A DNA stretch of 64,000 bases, from positions 1-64,000 of the forward strand of contig NZ_BOMV01000048.1 in the NCBI RefSeq assembly GCF_016862375.1, in the 5' to 3' direction. The notes beneath the pieces are model-generated. The model did no database searches and was not told where the DNA came from. It saw only the letters and a list, made by a program, of their open reading frames with translations. Positions within the stretch are counted from its first letter, which is position 1; each line of letters opens with the position of its first letter. The DNA is from Paractinoplanes rishiriensis (GTDB taxonomy: Bacteria > Actinomycetota > Actinomycetes > Mycobacteriales > Micromonosporaceae). Both the position numbers and the translations under genes were made by a program. Positions 1-7,721 of this stretch are shown here, in pieces.

Positions 1-95
1 GGCGCGGATTCCTCGGCAAGGCGGCGCGGATTCCTCGGCAAGGCGGCGCGGATTCCTCGGCAAGGCGGCGCGGATTCCTCGGCAAGGCGGCGCGG
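1..95. repeat. 22-bp direct tandem repeat array
   Basis: Four identical 22-bp units lie head to tail at 1-22, 23-44, 45-66 and 67-88, followed by the first seven bases of a fifth at 89-95. The array touches the window edge, so the true copy number is unknown. The units have no spacers, so this is not a CRISPR. 22 bp is not a multiple of three, which argues against coding repeats. No function is evident. Confidence 0.9.
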
Positions 96-273
96 TCGGC
101 GGGGCACGGGACAGACTCGCGCGCCTCCGGACGACCTTGAGTCGCCCCACCAGGAGCCTGAGCTGGCGCGTGCCTGTGCGGATCTTGGCGGATTGGTTGC
201 GGGTGGGCGGGGCTCGTGGCTCGTGGCTGCCCGTGTTGCTGGGAGTTTGTTTGATCGGGGTGGAGCGGAAATG
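96..273. other. intergenic, no gene seen
   Basis: G+C-rich sequence between the tandem repeat and the terminator of the zinc-ribbon gene. I see no reading frame with a ribosome binding site and no clear structure. Confidence 0.6.
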
Positions 274-308
274 AAAAACCCACGCCGGGGGCCTCGCCGG
301 CGTGGGTT
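274..308 (-). terminator. intrinsic terminator of the zinc-ribbon gene
   Basis: A perfect 12-bp stem (277-288 with 297-308) encloses an 8-nt loop. Read on the minus strand it is followed by five T residues (A-tract at 274-278). It lies about 15 bases past the stop of the minus-strand gene ending at 324, which is the classic position of a Rho-independent terminator. Confidence 0.9.
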
Positions 309-323
309 GGTGGGCTGTGGTGC

Positions 324-740
324 TCAGTCGAACAGGTCGTGCAGGAAGCTCTTGCGGCGGCCTTGGCGGTAGTGGCCGTGGTGGCCGGGCTGGCGGCGGT
401 AGTGGCCGTGGTGGCCGTAAGCGGGGGCCGGGGCCGGCGGGTAGCCGTGGGCGGCGGGCTGGCCGTAGGCCGGAGCGGGGGGTGGGGCGTAGCCGCCGCC
501 GTGGGCCGGCGGGGGCGGTGGCGGGGCGTAGCCGCCGGGCTGGGGTGCGGGCGGGGCGGCCTGCGGGCGGGCCGGAGGGGGAGCCTGCCGGGTGTTGAAG
601 CTGGCCTCGGCCTCGAACAGTTTTTCGAGCTCACCGCGGTCGAGGAAGATGCCGCGGCACTCGGTGCACTGATCGACCGTGACGCCGCTGCGCTCGTACA
701 CTCGCATCTCGCCGTGACACTTCGGACAGGTCATCTGCAT
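324..740 (-). CDS. TFIIB-type zinc-ribbon protein
   Basis: Small soluble protein of about 138 residues. The N-terminal part is a zinc ribbon of the zf-TFIIB family, with Cys pairs at residues 5/8 (CPKC) and 25/28 (CTEC) and the typical GIFLDRGELEKLF segment after them. The rest is a long Pro/Ala/Gly/Tyr/His-rich low-complexity tail ending in a short basic segment. The family probably binds metal or protein partners; its role is not established. The chosen ATG lies one base after the stop of the upstream GT87-like gene, suggesting coupled translation. A GTG at 767 would add nine residues with another CxxC (PCTVCE), so the start is not certain. Confidence 0.8.
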   Translation of the reverse strand: MQMTCPKCHGEMRVYERSGVTVDQCTECRGIFLDRGELEKLFEAEASFNTRQAPPPARPQAAPPAPQPGGYAPPPPPPAHGGGYAPPPAPAYGQPAAHGYPPAPAPAYGHHGHYRRQPGHHGHYRQGRRKSFLHDLFD

Positions 741-741
741 C

Positions 742-2097
742 TCACAGACGGTACAAGGCTGTGTCACCTTCCGGGCGGCGTCCGGCTGTGTGGTTCCTGA
801 GTACCAGGGCGGGGGCCCAGATCAGGAACGCGATCGGGTACAGCACGTAACCGAAACGGGTGGTGGGCATCAGCAGGATCGCGGCCAGCAGGCCCCACCC
901 GCAGATCAGGGACGCGGCCGCCGCGGTGGTCGGTGGGCGGCGCACCATCCGTACGCCAATGAATGCCGCGACCGTGAGCAGCAGACCCAGCGCAACCAAA
1001 CGGCCGGCCGGGGCGTGCTGGGCGATCAGGTAGCCCGGGAAGGGCGACTGGGCGGGGCTGGTCACCAGACCGTGGCCCAGCGGGAAGCGGAGCACGTTCT
1101 CGACCAGGGCGTCCGGGTCGACCAGCAGCGGAGCGATGAGGACGAGTACGGGCAGGCCGAGCGCGCCGGGCAGCAGCGGGCGGGCGCGGCGGTCGGCTAT
1201 CGCGAGGATCACCAGGACGGCCACGACGGGCAGCGCGAACAGCTTCATCGCGGCGGCGGCACCGACCGCGAGGCCGGCCCACCCGAACCGGCCGGTCGCT
1301 ACGAGCGCGAGCGCCAGCAGGCAGAGAGCCAGCACGGGAATGTCGTCGCCGCCGGTGGCCAGGGTGAGGGCACAGACCGGCACGACCGTCGCCGCCTGGA
1401 TGGCCCGCACGAGCAACGGCGGAAAAGCACCGAGGGGGCCCGCCGCAGAGGACGGATAGGGCGCGCCGGGCTCGGAGGGTGCGGACTGGGAGGGTGCGGA
1501 GTGCACGGAGTGGCCAGGGCGCAGCAGGTGGATCGCGGTCAGGAGGGCCGCCGCGGTGGCAGCGGCGAACCAGATGCGGGCATCGGTCCACCAGAAATCG
1601 CCTAAAACCGCCTTTGGCAGGCCGAAAACTGACATGGCCGGCTGATACGGGCTGTAACCCATCAGGCGCTCGTCGAGCGGCAACCCGGCTATCGCGGAGC
1701 GGCCCAGGTAGGGCGTGCCGTCGTCGAGGAGGCGGGCGCCCATGTGCTCGACCACCAGGACCTCCTCCTGGGCGCGGTCGGTGCGGCCGCCGGCGCGCTG
1801 GATGGACTGCACCAGCAGCGGCAGGAGTGCGGCACCCGCCCACGTGGCCCAGGCCAGCGCCGCCCGGACCCGGGTGCCGGCCACCTCGGGGAAGCGCGTG
1901 CGGAGCGTGAGCTGGGTGATCACGACGACGGTTGCCACCGCGTACGCCCATGCGGCTATGGCGCCCCACGCACGGTGCGGCAGCAGCGTCGAAGTCAGCG
2001 CAGTGATCGCGGCGAAGGCCGCCGAGATCAGATAGAGCGCCAGGTCTGCTGCCAGGCCGCCGGCCGCTCGGTCCAGGCGGGTGAGCAGGTGGGTCAC
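742..2097 (-). CDS. GT87-like polytopic membrane glycosyltransferase
   Basis: 451-residue integral membrane protein with about ten hydrophobic segments. It resembles the DUF2029/GT87 family, which transfers mannose from polyprenyl-phosphate-mannose to cell-envelope glycans. The large loop after the third segment holds GYSPYQPAMSVF and FWWTDARIWF, the kind of loop that carries the active site in GT-C enzymes. The start is a GTG whose GTGA overlaps the stop of the upstream GGDEF-EAL gene, so the two are probably co-transcribed. Acceptor and donor cannot be read from sequence. A second member of the family lies at 7708-9075. Confidence 0.7.
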   Translation of the reverse strand: MTHLLTRLDRAAGGLAADLALYLISAAFAAITALTSTLLPHRAWGAIAAWAYAVATVVVITQLTLRTRFPEVAGTRVRAALAWATWAGAALLPLLVQSIQRAGGRTDRAQEEVLVVEHMGARLLDDGTPYLGRSAIAGLPLDERLMGYSPYQPAMSVFGLPKAVLGDFWWTDARIWFAAATAAALLTAIHLLRPGHSVHSAPSQSAPSEPGAPYPSSAAGPLGAFPPLLVRAIQAATVVPVCALTLATGGDDIPVLALCLLALALVATGRFGWAGLAVGAAAAMKLFALPVVAVLVILAIADRRARPLLPGALGLPVLVLIAPLLVDPDALVENVLRFPLGHGLVTSPAQSPFPGYLIAQHAPAGRLVALGLLLTVAAFIGVRMVRRPPTTAAAASLICGWGLLAAILLMPTTRFGYVLYPIAFLIWAPALVLRNHTAGRRPEGDTALYRL

Positions 2098-4649
2098 GCG
2101 GGCAAGTGTGGCAGAGTCCGTCCGGAACCCGGGGACCTGCGGCGCTGCATGCGAACCACGGCGCCGACGTCGTGCAGGGGTGCGGCCAGCGCGCCGGGGC
2201 GGCCGCCGGAGCCGCGCTGGAGGGTGCCGAGCAGGCGGGCCGACGACATCGGGCGGGCGAAGAGGTGGCCCTGGCCCGCCACGCAGCCCAGCTCCCAGAG
2301 GGCGTGGCGCTGGGGTTCGCTCTCGACGCCCTCGGCGATCACCGTCAGGTGCAGACTGCGGGCCAGGTCGACGGTGGAGCGGATCACCGCGGCGGCCTCG
2401 GAGGAGGTTTCCACCGTACCGACGAAGCCTTGGTCGATCTTGAGTTGGTTGACCGGGATGTGGGACAGCACCGAGAGCGGGGAAACGCCGGTGCCGAAGT
2501 CGTCCAGGGCCAGGCGGACGCCGGCCTCGCGGAGTTCGTTCAGTGCGCGGCCGACCACGTCCAGTTGACTGATCGTGAGGGTCTCGGCCAGTTCGAGGAC
2601 CAGGCGGTCGGCGGGGGTGCCGTGCCGTTCCAGGCGGGCCAGCACGGTGGCCGGGAACCGCGGGTCGAGCAGGCTGCGCGGCGACACGTTGACCGCGACC
2701 GGCAGGTCGAAGCTCGCCTCGCGCCAGATCTCGGCGGCCGACAGGGCCTGGTCGAGCACGGCGTCGGCGAACGCGGACAGCTGGCCGGAGCGCTCCACCG
2801 TCTCGAGGAACTGCATCGGGGTGAGGTAGCCGTGTTCGGGGTGCTGCCAGCGGGCCAGCGCCTCGGCCGAGATCACCTCGCCGCTGCCCAGGTCGACGAT
2901 GGGCTGGAAGTCGACCACGAACTCGTGCTCGGCGACCGCGCGGTGCAACTCGCCGCCCAGCATGAGCCGGTCGACGTCGGCAGTGTCCTGGGCGTGCGCG
3001 TATGTCGCGGTGCGCTGGCCGCCGCGTTTGGCCTGGTACATGGCGATGTCAGCGCGACGCATCAGCTCGTTGACGCCGCCGCTGCCGGGGGCCAGCGCGA
3101 TGCCGCCGGCCGCCTCGACGGTGATCTGCATGCCCTCGACCTCGAGGCTGCCCTCGAGCGCGGTCAGCATCTGCTCGGCGCGGTGCGTGGCCAGCGCGGG
3201 GGTCAGCAGGTTGACCAGCAGGACCGCGAACTCGTCGCCGCCGAGCCGGGCCACCAGGTCGCCGGGGGCCGCGGCACTGCCGAGCCGATGCGCCACCGTC
3301 CGCAGCACCTCGTCGCCGGCGCCGTGGCCCAGCGTGTCGTTGACCTCCTTGAAGTGGTTGAGGTCGATGAGCAGCAGCGCGACCAGGCCGTCCTCGGTGT
3401 GGCCGGCGAAGTAGGCGTCGGCCCGCTCGTACAGCTCGCGGCGGTTGGCCAGGCCGGTCAGCGGGTCGTGGGCGGCGTCGAAGGCGTTCTGCTCGTTGAG
3501 CCGCTGGAGTTCCGCGTACGCCGAGGCGTTGCGGATCGCGGTGCACACCGCCGAGGCGAACGTCTTGAGCTTGTACTGCTCGAACTCGGTCAGCTTGACC
3601 TTGCCGTAGAAGCCGAGCACCAGCAGACCGGCCCGGTAGCTGCGGTCGCGGGTCTCCAGATCGGCGGTGGTGGCGGTGGGATCGTCGTACTTCCGCGGGC
3701 CGGGGCCGTCGAACGTGACACCGCCGGCGTTCGCCCGGACCACCCTGTCCAATCCGGACGACGTCAGGTCGATCTCCACCTCATCGGCCGAGAACAGTCG
3801 CGCCCCCTGAGTGGCCGCCACGCACAGCACGTGGTTGAGGTCGACCGAGCTCAGTTCGTCGGTGATGTCGGCCAGCTGCCGCCAGGAACTGCGCTCCTCC
3901 CGGGTGCGCAGCCGGCTCGACTGCCACAGGTAGAGACAGGCGACCAGCAGCGGCACGAAGCCGAGCAGCAGCAGGTTGGCGTCGGAGAGCACCACCTCGA
4001 TGATGTAGACGACGGTGACCAGCCGGACCAGGTTGGTCAGCACCCGGCCGCCGAGGTCCTGGCGGAACGCCTTGATGGGGCCGGTGCGTGAGGCGAGCGC
4101 GATGACCGGGTGGAACAGCAGTTCGTCGACCAGCCAGAAGGCCAGGTACGCCAGGATCACGGCGCCGGCGGTGGGCTGGGGCTGCCCGACGAGCGTCAGG
4201 ACGGTGCCGGCCGCACTGACCGCGAGCACCTCCTTGGCCACCGAGAAGACGGCCTTGTGCGGGGCGACGCGGGTCCAGATCTTGACCGTGGCGAGGCTTG
4301 CCGCGGTCAACAGCACCACCCAGGGCCCGGGCAGCAGGACGAGCCCGACGAGGACCGGGATCTCGTTCCAGGTGGTCGCATTTTTGCTGGAACCGAACCG
4401 GACGTAGACCTTGAACCGGTTGGCGGTGACCGAGCCGGCGTAGATGAGCAGCAGTAACACCGGGTTCGGCAGGGGGAGCGAGCTGGCCACCGCATACCAG
4501 ACATTGAGCCCGGCGGCACCGAGGGCCAAAACGACGACGAGACCGATGAGCAGCCGGAGCTGCCGATCGGTCGCGTCGTCGTTGGAACTCGGGATCAACC
4601 GCAAAGTAGTCGTCCTGTCGCCGAGCGCAGCGGAAGGGTCCGGGCTCAA
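2094..4649 (-). CDS. membrane GGDEF-EAL cyclic-di-GMP enzyme
   Basis: 851-residue signalling protein. Residues 25-245 form a multi-helix membrane sensor, about 250-420 a GAF-like region, then a GGDEF domain (intact GGDEF near residue 468) and an EAL domain (EAL near 595, DDFGTG near 716, plus VNVSP, LKID, IAEGVE and GQGH motifs). Both diguanylate cyclase and phosphodiesterase motifs look complete, so it could make and degrade cyclic di-GMP. The inhibitory RxxD site before GGDEF is absent (APGD). The longest frame starts at a TTG; a later TTG near 4606 is possible. It heads the run of minus genes ending at the terminator near 277. Confidence 0.9.
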   Translation of the reverse strand: MSPDPSAALGDRTTTLRLIPSSNDDATDRQLRLLIGLVVVLALGAAGLNVWYAVASSLPLPNPVLLLLIYAGSVTANRFKVYVRFGSSKNATTWNEIPVLVGLVLLPGPWVVLLTAASLATVKIWTRVAPHKAVFSVAKEVLAVSAAGTVLTLVGQPQPTAGAVILAYLAFWLVDELLFHPVIALASRTGPIKAFRQDLGGRVLTNLVRLVTVVYIIEVVLSDANLLLLGFVPLLVACLYLWQSSRLRTREERSSWRQLADITDELSSVDLNHVLCVAATQGARLFSADEVEIDLTSSGLDRVVRANAGGVTFDGPGPRKYDDPTATTADLETRDRSYRAGLLVLGFYGKVKLTEFEQYKLKTFASAVCTAIRNASAYAELQRLNEQNAFDAAHDPLTGLANRRELYERADAYFAGHTEDGLVALLLIDLNHFKEVNDTLGHGAGDEVLRTVAHRLGSAAAPGDLVARLGGDEFAVLLVNLLTPALATHRAEQMLTALEGSLEVEGMQITVEAAGGIALAPGSGGVNELMRRADIAMYQAKRGGQRTATYAHAQDTADVDRLMLGGELHRAVAEHEFVVDFQPIVDLGSGEVISAEALARWQHPEHGYLTPMQFLETVERSGQLSAFADAVLDQALSAAEIWREASFDLPVAVNVSPRSLLDPRFPATVLARLERHGTPADRLVLELAETLTISQLDVVGRALNELREAGVRLALDDFGTGVSPLSVLSHIPVNQLKIDQGFVGTVETSSEAAAVIRSTVDLARSLHLTVIAEGVESEPQRHALWELGCVAGQGHLFARPMSSARLLGTLQRGSGGRPGALAAPLHDVGAVVRMQRRRSPGSGRTLPHLPA

Positions 4650-5092
4650 GCGTATTCATCAACGCGCCGTAGCGCGACGTCTCACTCCCAGTCGAGAGTC
4701 TTCATTCTTCTTCTCCTCGCAAAGCGGGACCCAAGGGAAGCTCGGATGCCTGGTGGACCGGGTGATTCGTCGCGACGCAGGGAACGATATGTGAGCATGC
4801 ATGGTCGTCCAACCGATTCGTGTCGGTATGCGCAGAAAGCGAGAATCGCCCGGCCGGTCGTTACACGGCGTCCCGGAATGGGAACTCAGAGCTACCCGAA
4901 TCGACGATTTGGTCGTCGTGTCCACATAGCAGAGTGTGCTGTTTGTATAACGCTACGGATTGACAAATCAACTCACTTATCCGTAGCGACTCTGGGCTCT
5001 CTGACCTGGGCATAGATCATGAAAACTGTCGTACATGAATTGTGGGCCCCGCGCAGCGTAAGAGCGAACTGGACCTTCTATAAACTCCCGGT
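4650..5092. other. divergent intergenic region before moaC
   Basis: 443 bp between the divergent GGDEF-EAL and moaC genes. The moaC-proximal half is clearly less G+C-rich than the surroundings. It holds the inverted repeat at 4951-4988, a TTGACA-like hexamer at 4960-4965 between its arms, and a TATAAA close to moaC at about 5080. No reading frame here has a convincing start and ribosome binding site. Confidence 0.7.
4951..4988. promoter_or_regulatory. 10-bp inverted repeat upstream of moaC
   Basis: CGCTACGGAT at 4951-4960 is matched by its perfect reverse complement ATCCGTAGCG at 4979-4988, separated by 18 bases. TTGACA at 4960-4965 begins at the end of the left arm. The centre is about 125 bp upstream of the moaC start. 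It could be an operator around a -35 element or a hairpin in a longer leader; sequence alone does not decide. Confidence 0.6.
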
Positions 5093-5584
5093 ATGCCCGA
5101 CGAATCCCTGCTCACTCACGTCGACGAGACGGGCGCAGCCCGCATGGTAGACGTTTCGGCTAAGGCGGTAAGTGTCCGGCGAGCGGTGGCCGCCGGACGG
5201 GTGGTCACCACACCCGAGGTGATCGCACTGCTACGCGCTGATGATCTGCCGAAGGGTGACGCCCTCGCGGTGGCCCGGCTCGCCGGCATCATGGGCGCCA
5301 AGCGCACGCCCGACCTCATCCCGCTCTGTCACCCGATCGGGCTGCACGGCGTGGTGGTCGATCTCGAACTGACCGAGTCGACCGTCGAGATCACCGCGAC
5401 CGCCAAGACGGCCGACCGCACCGGCGTCGAGATGGAGGCGCTCACCGCGGTGGCCACGGCCGGCCTCGCGGCCATCGACATGATCAAGGCGGTGGACCCG
5501 GCAGCCAGCATCGAGGGGGTGCGGGTGCTGCGCAAGGAGGGCGGCAAGACCGGGGAGTGGGTACGCCCGGAGGACCGGCCGTGA
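5093..5584 (+). CDS. moaC: cyclic pyranopterin monophosphate synthase MoaC
   Basis: 163 residues, the usual MoaC length. The family converts the 3',8-cyclo-GTP product of MoaA into cyclic pyranopterin monophosphate in molybdenum cofactor synthesis (cytoplasmic, hexameric). Diagnostic segments include MVDVSAKAVSVRRA near the N-terminus, the DLIPLCHPI core and TGVEMEALTA followed by DMIKAVD, which carries the catalytic Asp/Lys pair. It is the first gene of moaC-mogA-moeA-moaE; its TGA overlaps the next start (GTGA). The partner moaA is about 12 kb away at 17253-18254. Confidence 0.96.
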   Translation: MPDESLLTHVDETGAARMVDVSAKAVSVRRAVAAGRVVTTPEVIALLRADDLPKGDALAVARLAGIMGAKRTPDLIPLCHPIGLHGVVVDLELTESTVEITATAKTADRTGVEMEALTAVATAGLAAIDMIKAVDPAASIEGVRVLRKEGGKTGEWVRPEDRP

Positions 5585-6060
5585 GAGCGCTGGTGATCGT
5601 GGCGAGCAACCGGGCGGCCGCGGGCGTCTACGCCGACACCAGCGGCCCCCGCCTGGTGGCCGGCCTGCGCGACCTCGGCTGCGAGGTGGGGGACCCGATC
5701 GTGGTGCCGGACGGCGAACCGGTCAGCGCCGCCCTGCGCGCGGCCGTGGCCGAGGGCTACGACGTCGTGCTGACCAGCGGCGGCACCGGGGTGACACCGA
5801 CCGACCGGACGCCCGAGGCTACCCGGGGCTTGCTCGACTTCGAGGTGCCCGGCATCGCCGAGGCCATCCGCGCGTACAGCCGCGACCGGGTGCCGGCCGC
5901 CGCGCTGTCCCGTGGCCTGGCCGGCGTCGCCGGCCGAACCCTGATCGTCAACCTGCCCGGCTCGGCCGGTGGGGCCAAGGACGGCCTCGCGGTCCTCGGC
6001 CCGGTGCTGTGGCACACCGTCGACCAGATCAACGGCGGCGATCACCCGCAGGGTGGATAG
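5581..6060 (+). CDS. mogA: molybdopterin adenylyltransferase (MogA/MoaB family)
   Basis: 159 residues from a GTG that overlaps the moaC stop. The molybdopterin-binding motif TSGGTGVTPTDRTPEAT is intact, as are the following GIAEAIR and the late NLPGS. The family adenylates molybdopterin before metal insertion by MoeA, whose gene is next. MogA and MoaB are close homologues and the choice of name is arbitrary here. A longer frame from 5557 exists but would overlap moaC more and has no advantage. Confidence 0.92.
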   Translation: MRALVIVASNRAAAGVYADTSGPRLVAGLRDLGCEVGDPIVVPDGEPVSAALRAAVAEGYDVVLTSGGTGVTPTDRTPEATRGLLDFEVPGIAEAIRAYSRDRVPAAALSRGLAGVAGRTLIVNLPGSAGGAKDGLAVLGPVLWHTVDQINGGDHPQGG

Positions 6061-6069
6061 GCTCGACCG

Positions 6070-7299
6070 GTGAGCGGTGACGACGTGGACCCGGTGGACT
6101 GGGAAAAGGCGCGGGAGTTGGCCTACGCGGCGGGCCGGGAGGCGGCCGGCGCCACCGAGGTGGTCTCGCTGCCGGACGCCGACGGCCGGACCCTGGCCGA
6201 GCCCCTGCGCGCGCTCACCGATCTGCCCGCGTTCCCCACCTCGAGCATCGACGGCTGGGCGGTGCGCGGCCCGCAGCCGTGGCGGCCGGTCGGCCGGGTG
6301 CTGGCCGGCGGCGTCGCGCCCGCGCTGGAGGCCGACGGCACCTGCGTCGAGATCGCCACCGGCGCCATGGTGCCGGCCGGTGCCGCCGCCCTGCTGCGCG
6401 TCGAGGAGTCCACTCGCGACAATGCCGGGCTGGTCAGCGGGACGCCGCGGGAGACGCCCGAGTGGCGGCTGCCCGGCGAGGAGGCACACAAGGACGAGGA
6501 ACTGCTGCCGGCCGGGACGGCCGTCGACCCGGCGGTGATCGGGGTGGCGGCCACCTGCGGGTACGAGACGCTGACCGTGTACCGCCGGCCGCGGGCGGCG
6601 CTGCTGGTCTTCGGCGACGAGCTGCTCACCGCGGGCACGCCGGGCGCCGGCCGGGTGCGCGACTCGCTCGGTCCGCAGGTGCCGGGCTGGTTACGCCGGT
6701 GCGGCGCCACCGTCGACCCGGCCGCGATCGCCGGGCCGGTGCAGGACACGTTCGAGGCCCATCTCGCCGCGGTCCGCGGCGCGCTGGCCACGGCCGACCT
6801 GGTCTGCACCACCGGCGGCACCATGCACGGCCCGGTCGACCACCTGCACCCGACCTTGGCCGAGCTGAACGCCGAGTACGTGGTGAACACCGTCGCGGTC
6901 CGCCCCGGCTTCCCGATGCTGCTGGCCCGGGTGCCCGGTCCGGACGGCCGGCCCCGGTTCCTGGCCGGGCTGCCCGGCAACCCGCAGTCCGCGGTGATCG
7001 CCCTGATCACCCTGGTGGTGCCGCTGCTGGCCGGCCTGCAGGGCCGGGCGCTGCCGGCGCTGACCGTGGTCGAGGCGGCCACCGCCGTGCCGGGCCGCGG
7101 CGACTTCACCCACCTCGCGCTGGCCACGCTCGGCCACGATGGACGGTCGGCCACCCCGGCCGGGCACGTGGGCTCGGCGATGCTGCGCGGACTGTCCACC
7201 TCGCACGGTTTCGTCGCGGTCCGTCCCGGCACCAGCGCCGCCGCCGGTGATCTGGTCCCGTTCCTGCCGTTGCCGCTGACTCCCGGGGAGCGCCGATGA
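6070..7299 (+). CDS. moeA: molybdopterin molybdenumtransferase MoeA
   Basis: 409 residues, normal MoeA length, from a GTG nine bases after the mogA stop. Recognisable segments: TSSIDGWAV (canonical MDGYA), VEIATGAMVPAGA, and the C-terminal GLPGNPQSAVIAL. The family inserts molybdate into adenylated molybdopterin. The central motif usually written GGVSVGDYD reads GGTMHGPVDH here, a marked departure in the substrate-binding part of domain 3. Four bases of its end overlap moaE (ATGA). Either a divergent MoeA or a paralogue with altered ligand handling; the operon context favours ordinary MoeA. Confidence 0.9.
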   Translation: MSGDDVDPVDWEKARELAYAAGREAAGATEVVSLPDADGRTLAEPLRALTDLPAFPTSSIDGWAVRGPQPWRPVGRVLAGGVAPALEADGTCVEIATGAMVPAGAAALLRVEESTRDNAGLVSGTPRETPEWRLPGEEAHKDEELLPAGTAVDPAVIGVAATCGYETLTVYRRPRAALLVFGDELLTAGTPGAGRVRDSLGPQVPGWLRRCGATVDPAAIAGPVQDTFEAHLAAVRGALATADLVCTTGGTMHGPVDHLHPTLAELNAEYVVNTVAVRPGFPMLLARVPGPDGRPRFLAGLPGNPQSAVIALITLVVPLLAGLQGRALPALTVVEAATAVPGRGDFTHLALATLGHDGRSATPAGHVGSAMLRGLSTSHGFVAVRPGTSAAAGDLVPFLPLPLTPGERR

Positions 7300-7721
7300 C
7301 CGGCATCATCGCGATCGCCGAGGTGCTGGATGTGCCCCTCGACCTGGCCGCGCACGAAAAGGCGGTGGCCGACCGGCGGGCCGGCGCGGTGGTCACCTTC
7401 CAGGGCGTGGTCCGCGACCATGACCACGGCCGCGGGGTGACCCTGCTGGAGTACGAGGGACACCCGAGCGCCGCGGCGATCCTGCGCGAGGTCGCCACCG
7501 AGATCGCGGCCGACCCGGACGTCTACGCCATCGCCGTCTCGCACCGGATCGGGACGCTGGCGATCGGCGACGTGGCCCTGGCCGCCGCGGTCAGCACCGC
7601 GCACCGGGCCGCCGCGTTCGCCGCCTGCGCCCGGCTCGTCGACGAGGTCAAGGCACGGCTGCCGATCTGGAAGCGGCAGGTCTTCTCCGACGGCACCGAG
7701 GAATGGGTCAACTGCCCCTAG
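7296..7721 (+). CDS. moaE: molybdopterin synthase catalytic subunit MoaE
   Basis: 141 residues. MoaE with thiocarboxylated MoaD converts cyclic pyranopterin monophosphate to molybdopterin. The N-terminal GAVVTFQGVVRDH, the central SHRIGTLAIGD and the C-terminal KARLPIWKRQ (with the conserved lysines) are all present. Start overlaps moeA by four bases. The small subunit moaD is not here but at 17008-17250. The end overlaps by 14 bp, tail to tail, with the GT87-like gene on the other strand, leaving no room for a separate terminator. Confidence 0.95.
   Translation: MTGIIAIAEVLDVPLDLAAHEKAVADRRAGAVVTFQGVVRDHDHGRGVTLLEYEGHPSAAAILREVATEIAADPDVYAIAVSHRIGTLAIGDVALAAAVSTAHRAAAFAACARLVDEVKARLPIWKRQVFSDGTEEWVNCP

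Noticed and set aside
1..95. CRISPR-like array
   Set aside because: The units are contiguous with no spacers, and no cas gene is present.
2106..4091. Long plus-strand frame opposite the GGDEF-EAL gene
   Set aside because: Antisense to a well-motived gene; Gln/Val/Gly-rich composition typical of a high-G+C shadow.
4659..4925. 88-residue frame upstream of the GGDEF-EAL gene
   Set aside because: No ribosome binding site and no family; overlaps the likely promoter region.
4951..5092. Molybdenum cofactor riboswitch before moaC
   Set aside because: Only one simple stem is visible; the multi-helix layout of that riboswitch class is not recognisable.
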